Shown: positions 34,615 through 43,310 of the stretch, piece by piece
Layout: each line of letters begins with the position of its first letter
Numbering within the stretch: the first letter of the stretch is position 1
From: Pseudosulfitobacter pseudonitzschiae
Lineage (GTDB): Bacteria; Pseudomonadota; Alphaproteobacteria; Rhodobacterales; Rhodobacteraceae
Length of the DNA stretch: 64,000 bases
Assembly (NCBI RefSeq): GCF_002222635.1
Contig: NZ_CP022418.1
Span: forward strand, 62,001-126,000
Direction of reading: 5' to 3'
Position numbers and translations under genes: made by a program
The notes under the pieces: model-generated
The model's database searches: none
The model's input: the letters and a program-made list of their open reading frames with translations, nothing else
What the model was told of the DNA's origin: nothing

Positions 34615-36201
34615 TCAGACATTCTTCCCTTCTTCCAACTTACTTTGCCGCACCGGCACCGGCGCTCGCCACAAAAGGCTACCTAGCGCAATCAATACGC
34701 TTGCAGCCAGCAGCAAGGAAAAACCTGTGAAACGTCCGATCAGCAAGAAACTTGCACAGAGCAGTATCATGACGCCCATCATCTTCAACCATGTAACCCT
34801 CAGCCTACCATTCCAGCTTCGTGCCTCTATCGACCGCTCCAAGGACACAAATATCTGCGCCATACAGGAAAAAAAGACAAAGTAGACAATAAGCAGGAGA
34901 AATAAACTCGTAATAAACGGTGACGGACTCCCATTAATCCAGCCCCAATTTTCATCACCAAGACCAAGAGCATAGGATGCGTCATTGATCAGCCAGTCAA
35001 AAATGGTTTCCCCGTCTGATATCAGGTAGGCAGCGTTAAGCTTGATGCTTACAGCAATCAGGCTGCCCAAGACCGCGCACCGAAATACCCCATGCATGAT
35101 TGTAGATCCGACTTCACAGATTTGATGCTGTTGGCCATCGCCGCTTAGAAATCTTCGCGATCCGCACATCTCGGAGAAATCATTTACTATGGCGTAGAGC
35201 AACAGGAGACCGGCAAAGAACAACATGTAGATCACGCCCGAATACATGAAAGCGATAAATGAAATTGTGAGTGACGCCGGAATTGAGATAACGTCTGGCC
35301 GCTCGATCGCCACAAGGAGCCAATCCACCATAGAGATGTCAGATTTTTTCTCAATCAACGCAAATAAATAGACGCCTGACCATTGAAGTAGGAATATTAC
35401 CCCAAAGCATATGAACATGATCGCCCAAAATGAAACAGAGAACGACCTCACCTTGTTCATCCAGCCATCGTCATCACGTTTTCTAGCAACCCCAGATGCG
35501 AACAAGCCATGTCGCTCGTCTTTCCAGAAAGAGAGCAACTGTGCCGTGATAACCAGAAAGATGGGCAGAAAAATCAGTTCGCCAACATTCCAAGCAGGGG
35601 ACCAAAAGAAGCCCACTTGTTTACTCACACCCTCCAATGGGCTGTAAGTGATGCTGTGGACACCCGAAAAGTAGGCCAAAAACCAAAGAACACTGCAACT
35701 GCCCCACACAACTATAGGCAGATTCAGGGGGTTGTGACCGTCAAACATTGCTTCTGACTTTTCGGCCAGGCTTAAATGTTCCCTTTCATCGTTGTTGATC
35801 TTTGGCAGCACAACAGCCTGGGCTGCTGACACACGTCTTCGCTGACCTCTCCTTTTGGCGACAAGCCGCCTGTTTGCGGCAATAAGTTCTGCCTGCCACA
35901 CGCCAGTCGCCTCGGGGTCATGGCATCCAAATATCCGCGCCAACCAACGGATGTTGTCCGAGCTGATCCCCTTTTCATTATCCTGAAACCAATGCTGTAC
36001 AGTGCGCAGATCGATCCCATCCGGATCTGTACTGATTTCAGAAATCTCCTTGGCAAGAAGCTCGGGCGTCCACGGGCCACCGGGAATCCCATCTTTCTCT
36101 ACTGGCCGACCTGCACCTACAGACGACAGGTAATTGAAAAGCTCCTTGAAATCACGGTTATCTTTTATTGGCGGAAAAAAATATTTATTATTTTTTATCA
36201 A
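34615..36201 (-). CDS. HTH-containing polytopic membrane protein (possible RcgA-like)
   Basis: A 528-residue protein. Residues 40-115 form a helix-turn-helix-like soluble domain (WTPELLAKEISEIS, then IDLRTVQHWFQDNEKGISSDNIRWLARIFG) followed by a very basic stretch (ANRRLVAKRRGQRRR). About eight hydrophobic segments follow between 155 and 515. A DNA-binding-like head joined to a membrane part is unusual. The start is a TTG at 36201 in an AT-rich stretch with a stop just upstream; there is no ATG until about residue 148. AT content is higher than in the neighbours, which hints at transfer. The hydrolase gene follows in the same direction. Confidence 0.72.
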   Translation of the reverse strand: MIKNNKYFFPPIKDNRDFKELFNYLSSVGAGRPVEKDGIPGGPWTPELLAKEISEISTDPDGIDLRTVQHWFQDNEKGISSDNIRWLARIFGCHDPEATGVWQAELIAANRRLVAKRRGQRRRVSAAQAVVLPKINNDEREHLSLAEKSEAMFDGHNPLNLPIVVWGSCSVLWFLAYFSGVHSITYSPLEGVSKQVGFFWSPAWNVGELIFLPIFLVITAQLLSFWKDERHGLFASGVARKRDDDGWMNKVRSFSVSFWAIMFICFGVIFLLQWSGVYLFALIEKKSDISMVDWLLVAIERPDVISIPASLTISFIAFMYSGVIYMLFFAGLLLLYAIVNDFSEMCGSRRFLSGDGQQHQICEVGSTIMHGVFRCAVLGSLIAVSIKLNAAYLISDGETIFDWLINDASYALGLGDENWGWINGSPSPFITSLFLLLIVYFVFFSCMAQIFVSLERSIEARSWNGRLRVTWLKMMGVMILLCASFLLIGRFTGFSLLLAASVLIALGSLLWRAPVPVRQSKLEEGKNV

Positions 36202-36217
36202 GTGCTTACAATTTTCT

Positions 36218-36254
36218 GTTTCGTCATGTTTCGTAAGATTTCATTCCGTTTCGT
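36218..36254 (+). promoter_or_regulatory. Three phased GTTTCGT repeats, candidate operator
   Basis: GTTTCGT occurs at 36218, 36228 and 36248, spaced 10 and 20 bases, so all three lie on one face of the helix. They sit 17 to 53 bases upstream of the HTH-membrane gene start. This is the arrangement expected for a cooperatively bound operator. Confidence 0.5.
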
Positions 36255-36294
36255 GCCACAGTTAACACTTTGTTTCAACTCTGAGTTGGTAAGA

Positions 36295-36330
36295 ATCTTC
36301 AGTCATGGCCCTACAGCCTTGACTGAAGAT
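36295..36330. promoter_or_regulatory. 11-bp perfect inverted repeat in a divergent gap
   Basis: ATCTTCAGTCA (36295-36305) and TGACTGAAGAT (36320-36330) are perfect inverse complements with 14 bases between. It lies between the leftward membrane-protein gene and the rightward 68-codon gene. It could be an operator dyad or an RNA hairpin in the leader of the small gene. Confidence 0.5.
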
Positions 36331-36387
36331 GCTTTGGCTTGCCGGAGCACTGACTTGCGCACATGGAACAGAGGGTAGAAGACCAAA

Positions 36388-36594
36388 ATGACGCAGATGA
36401 CAACTATCTCAGACGTCGAGACCAAATCTAAGCAGTGCAAACGGGAAACAAAACAGAGGAAGAGCGCACGGCCGATTAAGCGCATCCTGGACAAAGCAAG
36501 CGGGGATGTTGTTGGTTGGCTTTACGAGTGGAACACCGGTCACGTGGTTCCAATGTGGAAAGCGGAGCCCTTTGAAGATGTTTTTTACCGCTGA
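36388..36594 (+). CDS. Small hypothetical protein (68 residues)
   Basis: A 68-codon gene with a basic, hydrophilic first half (KSKQCKRETKQRKSARPIKR) and a more ordered end, ILDKASGDVVGWLYEWNTGHVVPMW. The end reads like a short beta-strand domain with conserved tryptophans, which I believe recurs in other Rhodobacteraceae, but I cannot name it. It has no signal peptide. It is divergent from the HTH-membrane gene and shares the gap with the dyad and repeats. Confidence 0.55.
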   Translation: MTQMTTISDVETKSKQCKRETKQRKSARPIKRILDKASGDVVGWLYEWNTGHVVPMWKAEPFEDVFYR

Positions 36595-36763
36595 TCGTGA
36601 ATCCTTCATCACTGTGGTTCATCTTAAACTGGGTCAATAACATTGTCCTAATTAAACTACCCATGCTTATGCAAAGACACGAATGCAGCAAAGTGATAAT
36701 GTCACCCCTGTGCAAACCAAGGAGTGTCATTCTCTTGTTCAAATGGACAACGGGAGTTTGAGC

Positions 36764-36960
36764 ATGGGATGGGTGATGATGAGCGAGCGCGAGTTGAACC
36801 GCATAGGAGTTTTGGCACAGATCAACGACGGACGGCTGAGCGTTCAGAACGGTGCGACATGCTGGACGTCACAAAGCGGCAGATGTTCAGGTTGTTGAAG
36901 CGATACAGAGCTGAAGGCGCGCCATCGCTCCGTCACAAAGCAGGCGGCAACGACAAGGGT
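36764..36960 (+). pseudogene. ISNCY-family (IS1202-type) transposase, 5' remnant with frameshift
   Basis: From the ATG at 36764 the reading is MGWVMMSERELNRIGVLAQI, NDGRLSVQNGA; after a one-base loss near 36855 it continues in the next frame as DMLDVTKRQMFRLLKRYRAE, GAPSLRHKAGG. This is the helix-turn-helix start of ISNCY/IS1202-type transposases (…SERELNRVEVLAQV…RQVFRLLKRY…RHKARG). The catalytic part is missing: the GntR gene's stop comes 38 bases later. GTGATAATGTCAC near 36692 may be the element's outer end. Confidence 0.75.
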
Positions 36961-36997
36961 CACACCCGCTTAGGCTGCAATCTGGCCAATCGCCCTC

Positions 36998-37642
36998 TCA
37001 GGGGGTCCGGCGCGACAGGATATCGGCCACCACAATATAAGAGCTTGCCACATGGCTGCGCATCAACTTGCGCGTGGTCTCGGCATCTTGCGCAAGTATG
37101 GCATCAGCAATGGCCTGATGTTCGGTTCGAGAACTTGCAAGCCGCGTCGGGTCTTTGTGAAAATTTGCGGCGCGCCAGAACAGCGTGCGCAGATTCAGAT
37201 CGTCCAATGCCGCCGCCAGCGTCCCGTTACGTGCGCCCAGCTTGATCGTCTCGTGAAAGCGGGCGTTGGCCAGCGCGTAGGCATCGGGGTCCTCGCCGCA
37301 GCTTTTCCCCTGTGCCAGCACGCTCAGCAGTCGGTGTCGTTCGATCTCGCTCAGCCTGTGGGCCGCCAGTGCGGCCAGCGCGCTCTCGACCTCTCCGACG
37401 GCCTCGAACAACTCGGCCAGATCATCCGCGTGCATTTGGCGCACGACAAAGGCGCGCCGCGGGCCGCGTTCGGCGAGATTGGATTGTTCCAGCCGGTGCA
37501 GCGCCTCCCGGACTGGCGTGCGCGATACGCCGAACTGTTCGGCCAGCGTTTTTTCGATCAACGGCTCCCCCGGGCGCATCCGTCCGGTGACGATGCCGTC
37601 CACCAGCGCATCAAGGATGTTATCTGCTGTCCGATTAATCAC
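36998..37642 (-). CDS. GntR-family regulator, FadR/FCD subfamily
   Basis: A 214-residue regulator starting at GTG 37642. The winged helix (about 5-70) has GEPLIEKTLAEQFGVSRTPVREALHRLEQ in pieces. The C-terminal FCD domain, all helical, shows the metal/ligand residues in ANARFHETI (Asp/Asn-x-x-x-His) and the later EHQAIADAI and RSHVAS. These proteins usually bind an organic acid or amino acid through a metal. It faces away from the peptide-ABC/gamma-glutamyltransferase operon, 214 bases apart, and is its probable repressor. Its 3' end abuts IS debris. Confidence 0.92.
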   Translation of the reverse strand: MINRTADNILDALVDGIVTGRMRPGEPLIEKTLAEQFGVSRTPVREALHRLEQSNLAERGPRRAFVVRQMHADDLAELFEAVGEVESALAALAAHRLSEIERHRLLSVLAQGKSCGEDPDAYALANARFHETIKLGARNGTLAAALDDLNLRTLFWRAANFHKDPTRLASSRTEHQAIADAILAQDAETTRKLMRSHVASSYIVVADILSRRTP

Positions 37643-37856
37643 CTGTCATTCATCTTTCTACAAATGTGCACTTATGTATTGCATAGGTATACATTTTAAA
37701 TCCAACCTGAAACGCGTGAAACGGGGAGAAAGGAACAAAAGAACCGTCCTGAGCCACAGTTTGATGCACTTGCCCATCACGCAGGAAAGCGTGGCAGCAG
37801 GATTATTCTGTTGGCGTTGGAAAATGGGAGGAGACCATACCACCAGGGGAAAAACT

Positions 37857-39464
37857 ATGAAAAAGACCGACCACAAAAAGATTCTGGCCGAGCATATTTC
37901 TGTGCGTCTCGGCCGTCGTGCTGTGCTTAAGGGCATGGGCGCAGGCATCGTTGCTGCCTCTGCTGCGGGCAGTTTTCCGGCCATCGCCCGCGCTCAGTCT
38001 TCTGGCCACCTCAAGATCGCCTCGATCAAGGTTGTCGACACACTTGACCCGCATTTCACCGGCTTCTTGTCAGCGATCCAGATCATCAACAACATTCACA
38101 ACGGTCTGCTCAAGATCGTCTACGACGGGGACATGGTCACCTTCGAGCCCGATCTCGCGGAAACATGGGACCTTGAAGACGACAAGACCCACGTGTTCAA
38201 GCTGCGCGAAGGTGTGATGTTCCACGACGGCACCCCCTGCGATGCAGAGGCGGTGAAATTCTCGCTGTTGCGTGTGAAAGAAGGGGAACCTAAGTCGCCC
38301 CACGCTTGGAAACTTGAGCTGCTCGAAGAGGTAGAGGTTGTCGATCCTCTGACCGTGAAGCTGCATTTCTCGCAGCCCTACGCTTTCTTGCCCGTTGCGT
38401 TGAACGGGTCCACCGGGCGCGCCGGCACCATCGTCAGCCCTGCTGCGGTCGAAAAATATGGCGCGGACTATGGGCGCAACCCTGTTGGCACCGGTCCGTT
38501 CAAGTTCGTCTCGTGGCGCGAAAACGACGCGATCGAACTGGTGGCAAACTCGGACTATTTCGAAGCGGGCATGCCCAAGCTTGAAAAGGTCACTTTCCTG
38601 CTGATGAACGAGGCCTCGACCGCGCTGGCCGCGCTCTTCTCGGGTCAGATTGACGGCATGACCGACTGCCCCATGCAACTGGTCGATCAGGTCGACAAGT
38701 TCCCCGGCGCGACGCTCTACGGCGAAATCGAGGGCAACTACACCTTCCTTGGCATGAACTGCAAGACGGGCCCCTTTACCGACATCAACCTGCGTCGCGC
38801 CGTCGCTTGGGCGCTGGATCGCGAAACGCTGGTGAAACAGGCCTACTTCGGGCGTGCCCAGCAAGCCTATACCCCGATTTCCCCGCCGATGACCGGTTAT
38901 TTTGACCCAGATATCGCAACGTCGGGTCGTGGCCAGTGGTTTGACCTTGAAAAAGCCAAGGAATTCCGTGCGCTGGCGGAAAGTCAGGATGAGGTCGAAG
39001 TGACCTACATGATGGCCGAACGTGGCCCGGTCGGCACCCGTGTCGCCCAGACCATCGCGCCGATGCTGGCCCAGATCGGGATCAAGGTGAACCTTGAGCT
39101 GATCGAACCCGCCACCTGGGTTAAGCGCCGGAACGAAGGCGATTTCGACCTCTATGATTTCGAATGGGTCGCTGACCTCGATCCTGACGAAACGCTCTAC
39201 CCGGAGTTCCGCTCTGACGGCGCCTGGAACTTTTGCGGCTGGGTCAACACCCAGTTCGACGACCTGTGCAAGCAGGCCCAGACTATTCTGGATGTCGAGG
39301 AACGCGCCGCGCTTTACCACAGGGCAGAGGACCTGTTGATGGACGAGGCCCCAATCGGGATCATGGCACATATGCCAATCTTCAAAGTGTTCTCGAACAA
39401 AGTGGTGGGTTTTGAATACATTCCAGCGGATCTCGTGAACCTGCATACAGTCAGCATGACCTGA
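37857..39464 (+). CDS. Peptide ABC transporter substrate-binding protein (family 5)
   Basis: A 535-residue solute-binding protein of the DppA/OppA family. The leader RLGRRAVLKGMGAGIVAASAAGSFPAIARA (residues 19-48, in pieces) has a twin-arginine, so export may be by Tat. The body shows VKVVDTLDPHF-like IKVVDTLDPH, the family signature LAETWDLEDDKTHVFKLREGVMFHDGTPCDAEAVKFS in pieces, and DEAPIGIM near the end. GGGGA precedes the ATG at 37857. It is the first gene of a five-gene importer operon that ends in a gamma-glutamyltransferase, which suggests a gamma-glutamyl peptide or glutathione-like ligand. Confidence 0.93.
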   Translation: MKKTDHKKILAEHISVRLGRRAVLKGMGAGIVAASAAGSFPAIARAQSSGHLKIASIKVVDTLDPHFTGFLSAIQIINNIHNGLLKIVYDGDMVTFEPDLAETWDLEDDKTHVFKLREGVMFHDGTPCDAEAVKFSLLRVKEGEPKSPHAWKLELLEEVEVVDPLTVKLHFSQPYAFLPVALNGSTGRAGTIVSPAAVEKYGADYGRNPVGTGPFKFVSWRENDAIELVANSDYFEAGMPKLEKVTFLLMNEASTALAALFSGQIDGMTDCPMQLVDQVDKFPGATLYGEIEGNYTFLGMNCKTGPFTDINLRRAVAWALDRETLVKQAYFGRAQQAYTPISPPMTGYFDPDIATSGRGQWFDLEKAKEFRALAESQDEVEVTYMMAERGPVGTRVAQTIAPMLAQIGIKVNLELIEPATWVKRRNEGDFDLYDFEWVADLDPDETLYPEFRSDGAWNFCGWVNTQFDDLCKQAQTILDVEERAALYHRAEDLLMDEAPIGIMAHMPIFKVFSNKVVGFEYIPADLVNLHTVSMT

Positions 39465-40414
39465 TGCTGGTCCAGGCCCTTATCAAGATCGGCCAGACGC
39501 TTGTCGTTCTGGTTATTGTCTCTTTTGCGACTTTCACGTTGCTCAAGATGGCACCGGGTGATCCGGTTCAGATCATGCTTGGCTCGGAATATTCGCAGGA
39601 ATCCTACGATTCACTGACGGCCGAATTGGGCCTGGACCGCCCATTTCTTGCACAATACGCAAGCTGGGCACTGAACTTTGTGCAGGGCGACTGGGGCACC
39701 TCCTTTGTCGCCCGCACAGACATCTTTACCTACGGCTTCGAGGAGGCGCTTCCGGTCACCCTGACCCTCGCCTTCTTCTCGCTGGCCTTTGCGATATTGA
39801 TCGGCGTGCCGCTTGGCGTTATTTCAGCGGTCCGCAAGGACACCGCTTTTGATGCGGGCGCAGCCGTATTTGCGCTGACGGGTACGGCCTTTCCGTCCTT
39901 TCTGCTGGGCATCCTGCTGATCTGGTTTTTCGGCGTGAAGCTTGGTTGGTTTCCGGTCATGGGCTATGTGTCGCCCTGGACCGACTTCTGGCGCGGCATC
40001 TATCATATGATCCTGCCGGGGCTGACCCTTTCGACCTATTTCATCGCCATGATCACGCGCCTGACCCGCGCCACGCTGATCGAGGTGCTGGATGAACCTT
40101 ATATCGCCGCCGCCCGCGCCCGTGGAGAGCCGCAATGGCGGGTCGTCTGGGTGCACGGGGTGCGCAATATTGCCATGCCGCTGGTCACCATTCTCGGACT
40201 CCAGCTTGGCACATTGCTTCAGGGTACGGTGCTGACCGAAACCGTGTTCAACCTGCCCGGCATCGGGCAGATGCTCACCTCGGCCGTATTGGGACGTGAA
40301 TATGCCGTTGTACAGGCCGGTGTGATGATGACCGCGTTTCTGTTCATCGGGGTGAACCTGCTGGTGGACATGTCCTATCCCATCCTCGATCCAAGACTGA
40401 GAGACCGTAAATGA
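39464..40414 (+). CDS. Peptide ABC transporter permease, DppB type
   Basis: A 316-residue inner-membrane permease with six helices. The first helix and the periplasmic ...LGLDRPFLAQYASW segment are typical of DppB, and the cytoplasmic EAA loop reads EVLDEPYIAAARARGEPQWRVVWVHGVRN in pieces (about 205-235), where it docks with the ATPases. It overlaps the binding-protein stop by one base (TGATG) and the next permease by four. Confidence 0.94.
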   Translation: MLVQALIKIGQTLVVLVIVSFATFTLLKMAPGDPVQIMLGSEYSQESYDSLTAELGLDRPFLAQYASWALNFVQGDWGTSFVARTDIFTYGFEEALPVTLTLAFFSLAFAILIGVPLGVISAVRKDTAFDAGAAVFALTGTAFPSFLLGILLIWFFGVKLGWFPVMGYVSPWTDFWRGIYHMILPGLTLSTYFIAMITRLTRATLIEVLDEPYIAAARARGEPQWRVVWVHGVRNIAMPLVTILGLQLGTLLQGTVLTETVFNLPGIGQMLTSAVLGREYAVVQAGVMMTAFLFIGVNLLVDMSYPILDPRLRDRK

Positions 40415-41319
40415 CTATGGATTCCATCGGTACCCCTGCGCCCGCGACCGTGCCTCCGGCCGGGCCGAACGGGCAGCGTTCCGGGCGTGCCCGACGTTCG
40501 ATCTTCCTGCGGCGGCCTTATTTCACAGCGGCCCTGATTGTATCGGTCCTTTATGTTGCGGCTGCAATATTTGCCCCGCTTGTGGCACCCTACAATCCGG
40601 TCGCGCAATCGATCGACGCGATGATGCAGGGCCCCACAGCCACGCATCTGCTGGGCACCGACAGCTACGGGCAGGACATCTTGTCACGTGTGATCTACGG
40701 CGCCCGCTATGCGCTGATCATCGGCATCTTTTCGGTGCTGATCGGCGCGGCGGGAGGGCTGATTATCGGGCTGGCGGCAGGCCTATCGGGCGGTTGGGTG
40801 GAATGGCTGCTAATGCGTGTAATCGATGCGATCCTCGCGCTGCCGTCGCTGATCCTTGCTGTCGCCTTCATCGCCATCCTCGGGCAGGGGGTAGACAAAG
40901 TGGTGATTGCGGTTGGCCTGTCGCTGATCGGGCCCTTTGCCCGCACGGTCCGTGCCGATGTGATCCGTGTCCGCGTTCAGGGCTTTGTCGAGGCCGCACG
41001 CCTGATGTCCATCCCTTCGGCCCATGTCATCCGCCGTCACATCCTGCCAAACGTCGCCTTTCCGCTGGTGGTGCAGGTGACCATTCGCATATCCGAGGCA
41101 ATCCTTGTGTCCTCCTCGCTGTCCTTCCTTGGCATTGGCGTCACACCCCCGACGCCCGATTGGGGTTTGATGATCGCCGAGGGGCGGGATTTCGTCAGCT
41201 TCGCCCCGTGGATGTCCGCCATGCCGGGGTTCGCCTTGGCACTGCTGTTGATCGCCCTGTCTATCGTGGGCGATGCCATCCGCGAGGAATTCGACCCGAA
41301 AAGCCGGAGGGGCGCATGA
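40411..41319 (+). CDS. Peptide ABC transporter permease, DppC type
   Basis: A 302-residue permease. After a proline-rich cytoplasmic start (to about 30) come the first helix, LLGTDSYGQDILSRVIYGAR (the DppC hallmark, about 72-91), four more helices, and an EAA loop with GFVEAARLMSIPSAHVIRRHILPN in pieces (about 192-215). It overlaps both neighbours by four bases, so the permease and ATPase subunits are translated together. Confidence 0.95.
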   Translation: MTMDSIGTPAPATVPPAGPNGQRSGRARRSIFLRRPYFTAALIVSVLYVAAAIFAPLVAPYNPVAQSIDAMMQGPTATHLLGTDSYGQDILSRVIYGARYALIIGIFSVLIGAAGGLIIGLAAGLSGGWVEWLLMRVIDAILALPSLILAVAFIAILGQGVDKVVIAVGLSLIGPFARTVRADVIRVRVQGFVEAARLMSIPSAHVIRRHILPNVAFPLVVQVTIRISEAILVSSSLSFLGIGVTPPTPDWGLMIAEGRDFVSFAPWMSAMPGFALALLLIALSIVGDAIREEFDPKSRRGA

Positions 41320-42266
41320 CCGCTGATCCGCTTCTTTCCGTCACTGATCTGACAGTGCACCGTGGCGCTGCAAAGATCCTCGACCGCGTCAACCTGACCC
41401 TGCATGAGGGCGAAACTCTTGCGCTGGTCGGCGAAAGCGGGGCGGGCAAATCCACCATCGCGACGGCGCTGATGCAGCTTATGGACGATGCGCAAGTTGA
41501 GGGGCGCGCGGATTTGGCTGGAGCAGGGGACCTGCTGTCCCTGTCGCGCAAGCAGATGGTCGGGCTGCGTGGCCGCCGCCTGTCGATGATTTTTCAGGAT
41601 GCCGGTGCCGCCCTGAACCCTGCCTATACCGTGGGTCACCAGCTGACCACAACGCTGCGCCGCAACCTTGGCCTTAAGCGGGTCGATGCGCACCGGCGTG
41701 CCGTCGAACTTTTTACCTCTGTCGGGATCAACGATGCCGAGGCGCGGCTGTCTGCCTTTCCGCACCAGCTTTCGGGTGGAATGCAGCAGCGGGTCATGGT
41801 GGCCATCGCCTTGGCCTGCAAGCCCGATCTGCTGCTGGCTGACGAGCCGACCTCGGCACTGGATGTGACCATTCAGGCGCAGATCATCCGGTTGATCTTG
41901 TCATTGACTCGCGAAAAGGGGGCAAGCTGCATATTTGTGCTGCACGACCTTGCTCTGGCCAGTCAGGCCTGTGACCGGATTGTCGTGCTTTACGCCGGGC
42001 AGGTGGTGGAATCTGGACCGGCCCGCGCGGTGCTGGACGACCATCGCCATCCCTATACCCGTCAGTTGAAAAGCTGTGTGGTCGAAATTGGCCGCAAAGA
42101 TGTGGTTGCGCCGGAAGGGACCGTTCCCACCCACGACCGCATGCCCGTGGGTTGCCGATTTGCCACCCGCTGCCCCCGCGTTCAGGGCCGCTGTGCAACC
42201 GAGGTGCCACCCTTGACCAAAGGCGCTGCACCGGGCCACCTTTTTGCCTGCTGGAATCCACTATGA
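41316..42266 (+). CDS. Peptide ABC transporter ATP-binding protein, DppD type
   Basis: About 316 residues. Walker A GESGAGKS lies near 38-45, the Q loop at MIFQDAG, the ABC signature LSGGMQQR near 147, Walker B LLLADEPTSALD near 167-178 and the switch histidine in VLHDL. The cysteine-rich C-terminal oligopeptide domain (GCRFATRCPRVQGRCATEVPPL, in pieces) is typical of this subfamily and may hold an iron-sulfur cluster. The start at 41316 overlaps the permease stop by four bases. Confidence 0.95.
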   Translation: MTADPLLSVTDLTVHRGAAKILDRVNLTLHEGETLALVGESGAGKSTIATALMQLMDDAQVEGRADLAGAGDLLSLSRKQMVGLRGRRLSMIFQDAGAALNPAYTVGHQLTTTLRRNLGLKRVDAHRRAVELFTSVGINDAEARLSAFPHQLSGGMQQRVMVAIALACKPDLLLADEPTSALDVTIQAQIIRLILSLTREKGASCIFVLHDLALASQACDRIVVLYAGQVVESGPARAVLDDHRHPYTRQLKSCVVEIGRKDVVAPEGTVPTHDRMPVGCRFATRCPRVQGRCATEVPPLTKGAAPGHLFACWNPL

Positions 42267-43285
42267 CCGTTGCCGCGCCCTTCCCGACCAATGCCCCTGC
42301 CCAGCCGGTGTTCGAACTGATCGAGGTCGAGCAAATCTTTCACGTCCGTCCACCCGGCCGCCGATTTACCCGCGAACGGCTGGACCTTAGGGCACTTGAC
42401 GGGGTGCGTCTGCGCGTGATGCAGGGTGCCTCGGTTGCGCTGGTGGGCGAAAGCGGGTCGGGGAAGTCCACGCTCCTGCGCGTTCTGCTGGGGCTTGACG
42501 CACCCAGCGGGGGGCAGGCTCTCTATCGCGGCCGACCCATCCGCAACGCCCGCGCGCGGGGCGCCGTATTCGCCCGCGACGTGGCGATGGTCTATCAGGA
42601 TGCCCGCGGCTCTCTTAATCCGCGCATGACGGTCGAGGCGTTGATCGCCGAACCCCTGCGCCACTTTGACATCGTACCTGCGTGGGAAATTCCTGACCGT
42701 GTGGCCCTGCTGCTCGACCGCGTTGGCCTGCCTTCGGACGCCGGAAAACGTTACCCTGCCGGTCTGTCCGGCGGGCAGGTCCGCCGCGTCGCCATCGCCC
42801 GTGCACTGGCGTCCGAGCCTTCCGTTCTGGTCGCAGACGAGGCGGTATCGGGCCTCGATGTTTCCACGCAGGCGCAGCTTTTGACGCTGCTGCGCGGGCT
42901 TCAGCGTGAAATGGGGCTGACGCTGGTTTTCATCACCCATGACCTTGGCGTGGCCAGCTACCTTTGCGAAGAAATCGCGATCATGTACCTTGGCCGCATT
43001 GTCGAAAGAGGGCCAACTGATGCGGTCCTTGCCGCACCTGCGCATCCATATGCCGCCGCTTTGCGGGCCGCCGCGCCGCGTTTCTTTGAACCTATGCCCG
43101 ATCCGCTGCCGGGGGAAATTCCCAGCCCGCTGGACCTGCCCAAGGGCTGCCGCTTTTCCTCACGCTGTCCGAATGTGCAACCGGACTGTCATGACCGCGA
43201 TCCACACCTTGGCAGCTTCGGCGCTGACCGCGCCGTTGCTTGCCTTCACCCGCTGACCCTACCGGGCCTCGCGTCGAAGCCCTGA
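42263..43285 (+). CDS. Peptide ABC transporter ATP-binding protein, DppF type
   Basis: About 340 residues, the second ATPase of the importer. Walker A GESGSGKS is near 64-71, the Q loop at MVYQDA, the signature reads LSGGQVRR (near 171, with V-R in place of the usual Q-Q), Walker B VLVADEAVSGLD and the H loop ITHDLG. The C-terminal oligopeptide domain GCRFSSRCPNVQPDCHDRDPHL repeats the cysteine pattern of DppD. It overlaps dppD by four bases; the gamma-glutamyltransferase gene follows after 25 bases. Confidence 0.95.
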   Translation: MTVAAPFPTNAPAQPVFELIEVEQIFHVRPPGRRFTRERLDLRALDGVRLRVMQGASVALVGESGSGKSTLLRVLLGLDAPSGGQALYRGRPIRNARARGAVFARDVAMVYQDARGSLNPRMTVEALIAEPLRHFDIVPAWEIPDRVALLLDRVGLPSDAGKRYPAGLSGGQVRRVAIARALASEPSVLVADEAVSGLDVSTQAQLLTLLRGLQREMGLTLVFITHDLGVASYLCEEIAIMYLGRIVERGPTDAVLAAPAHPYAAALRAAAPRFFEPMPDPLPGEIPSPLDLPKGCRFSSRCPNVQPDCHDRDPHLGSFGADRAVACLHPLTLPGLASKP

Positions 43286-43310
43286 CCCAAGCCCCTCAAA
43301 GGACCTACCA

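Noticed and set aside
40794-41315. Long upstream extension of the DppD-type ATPase frame
   Set aside because: It is the shadow of the DppC gene; the ATG at 41316, with the four-base overlap and the family start, is clearly the real one.
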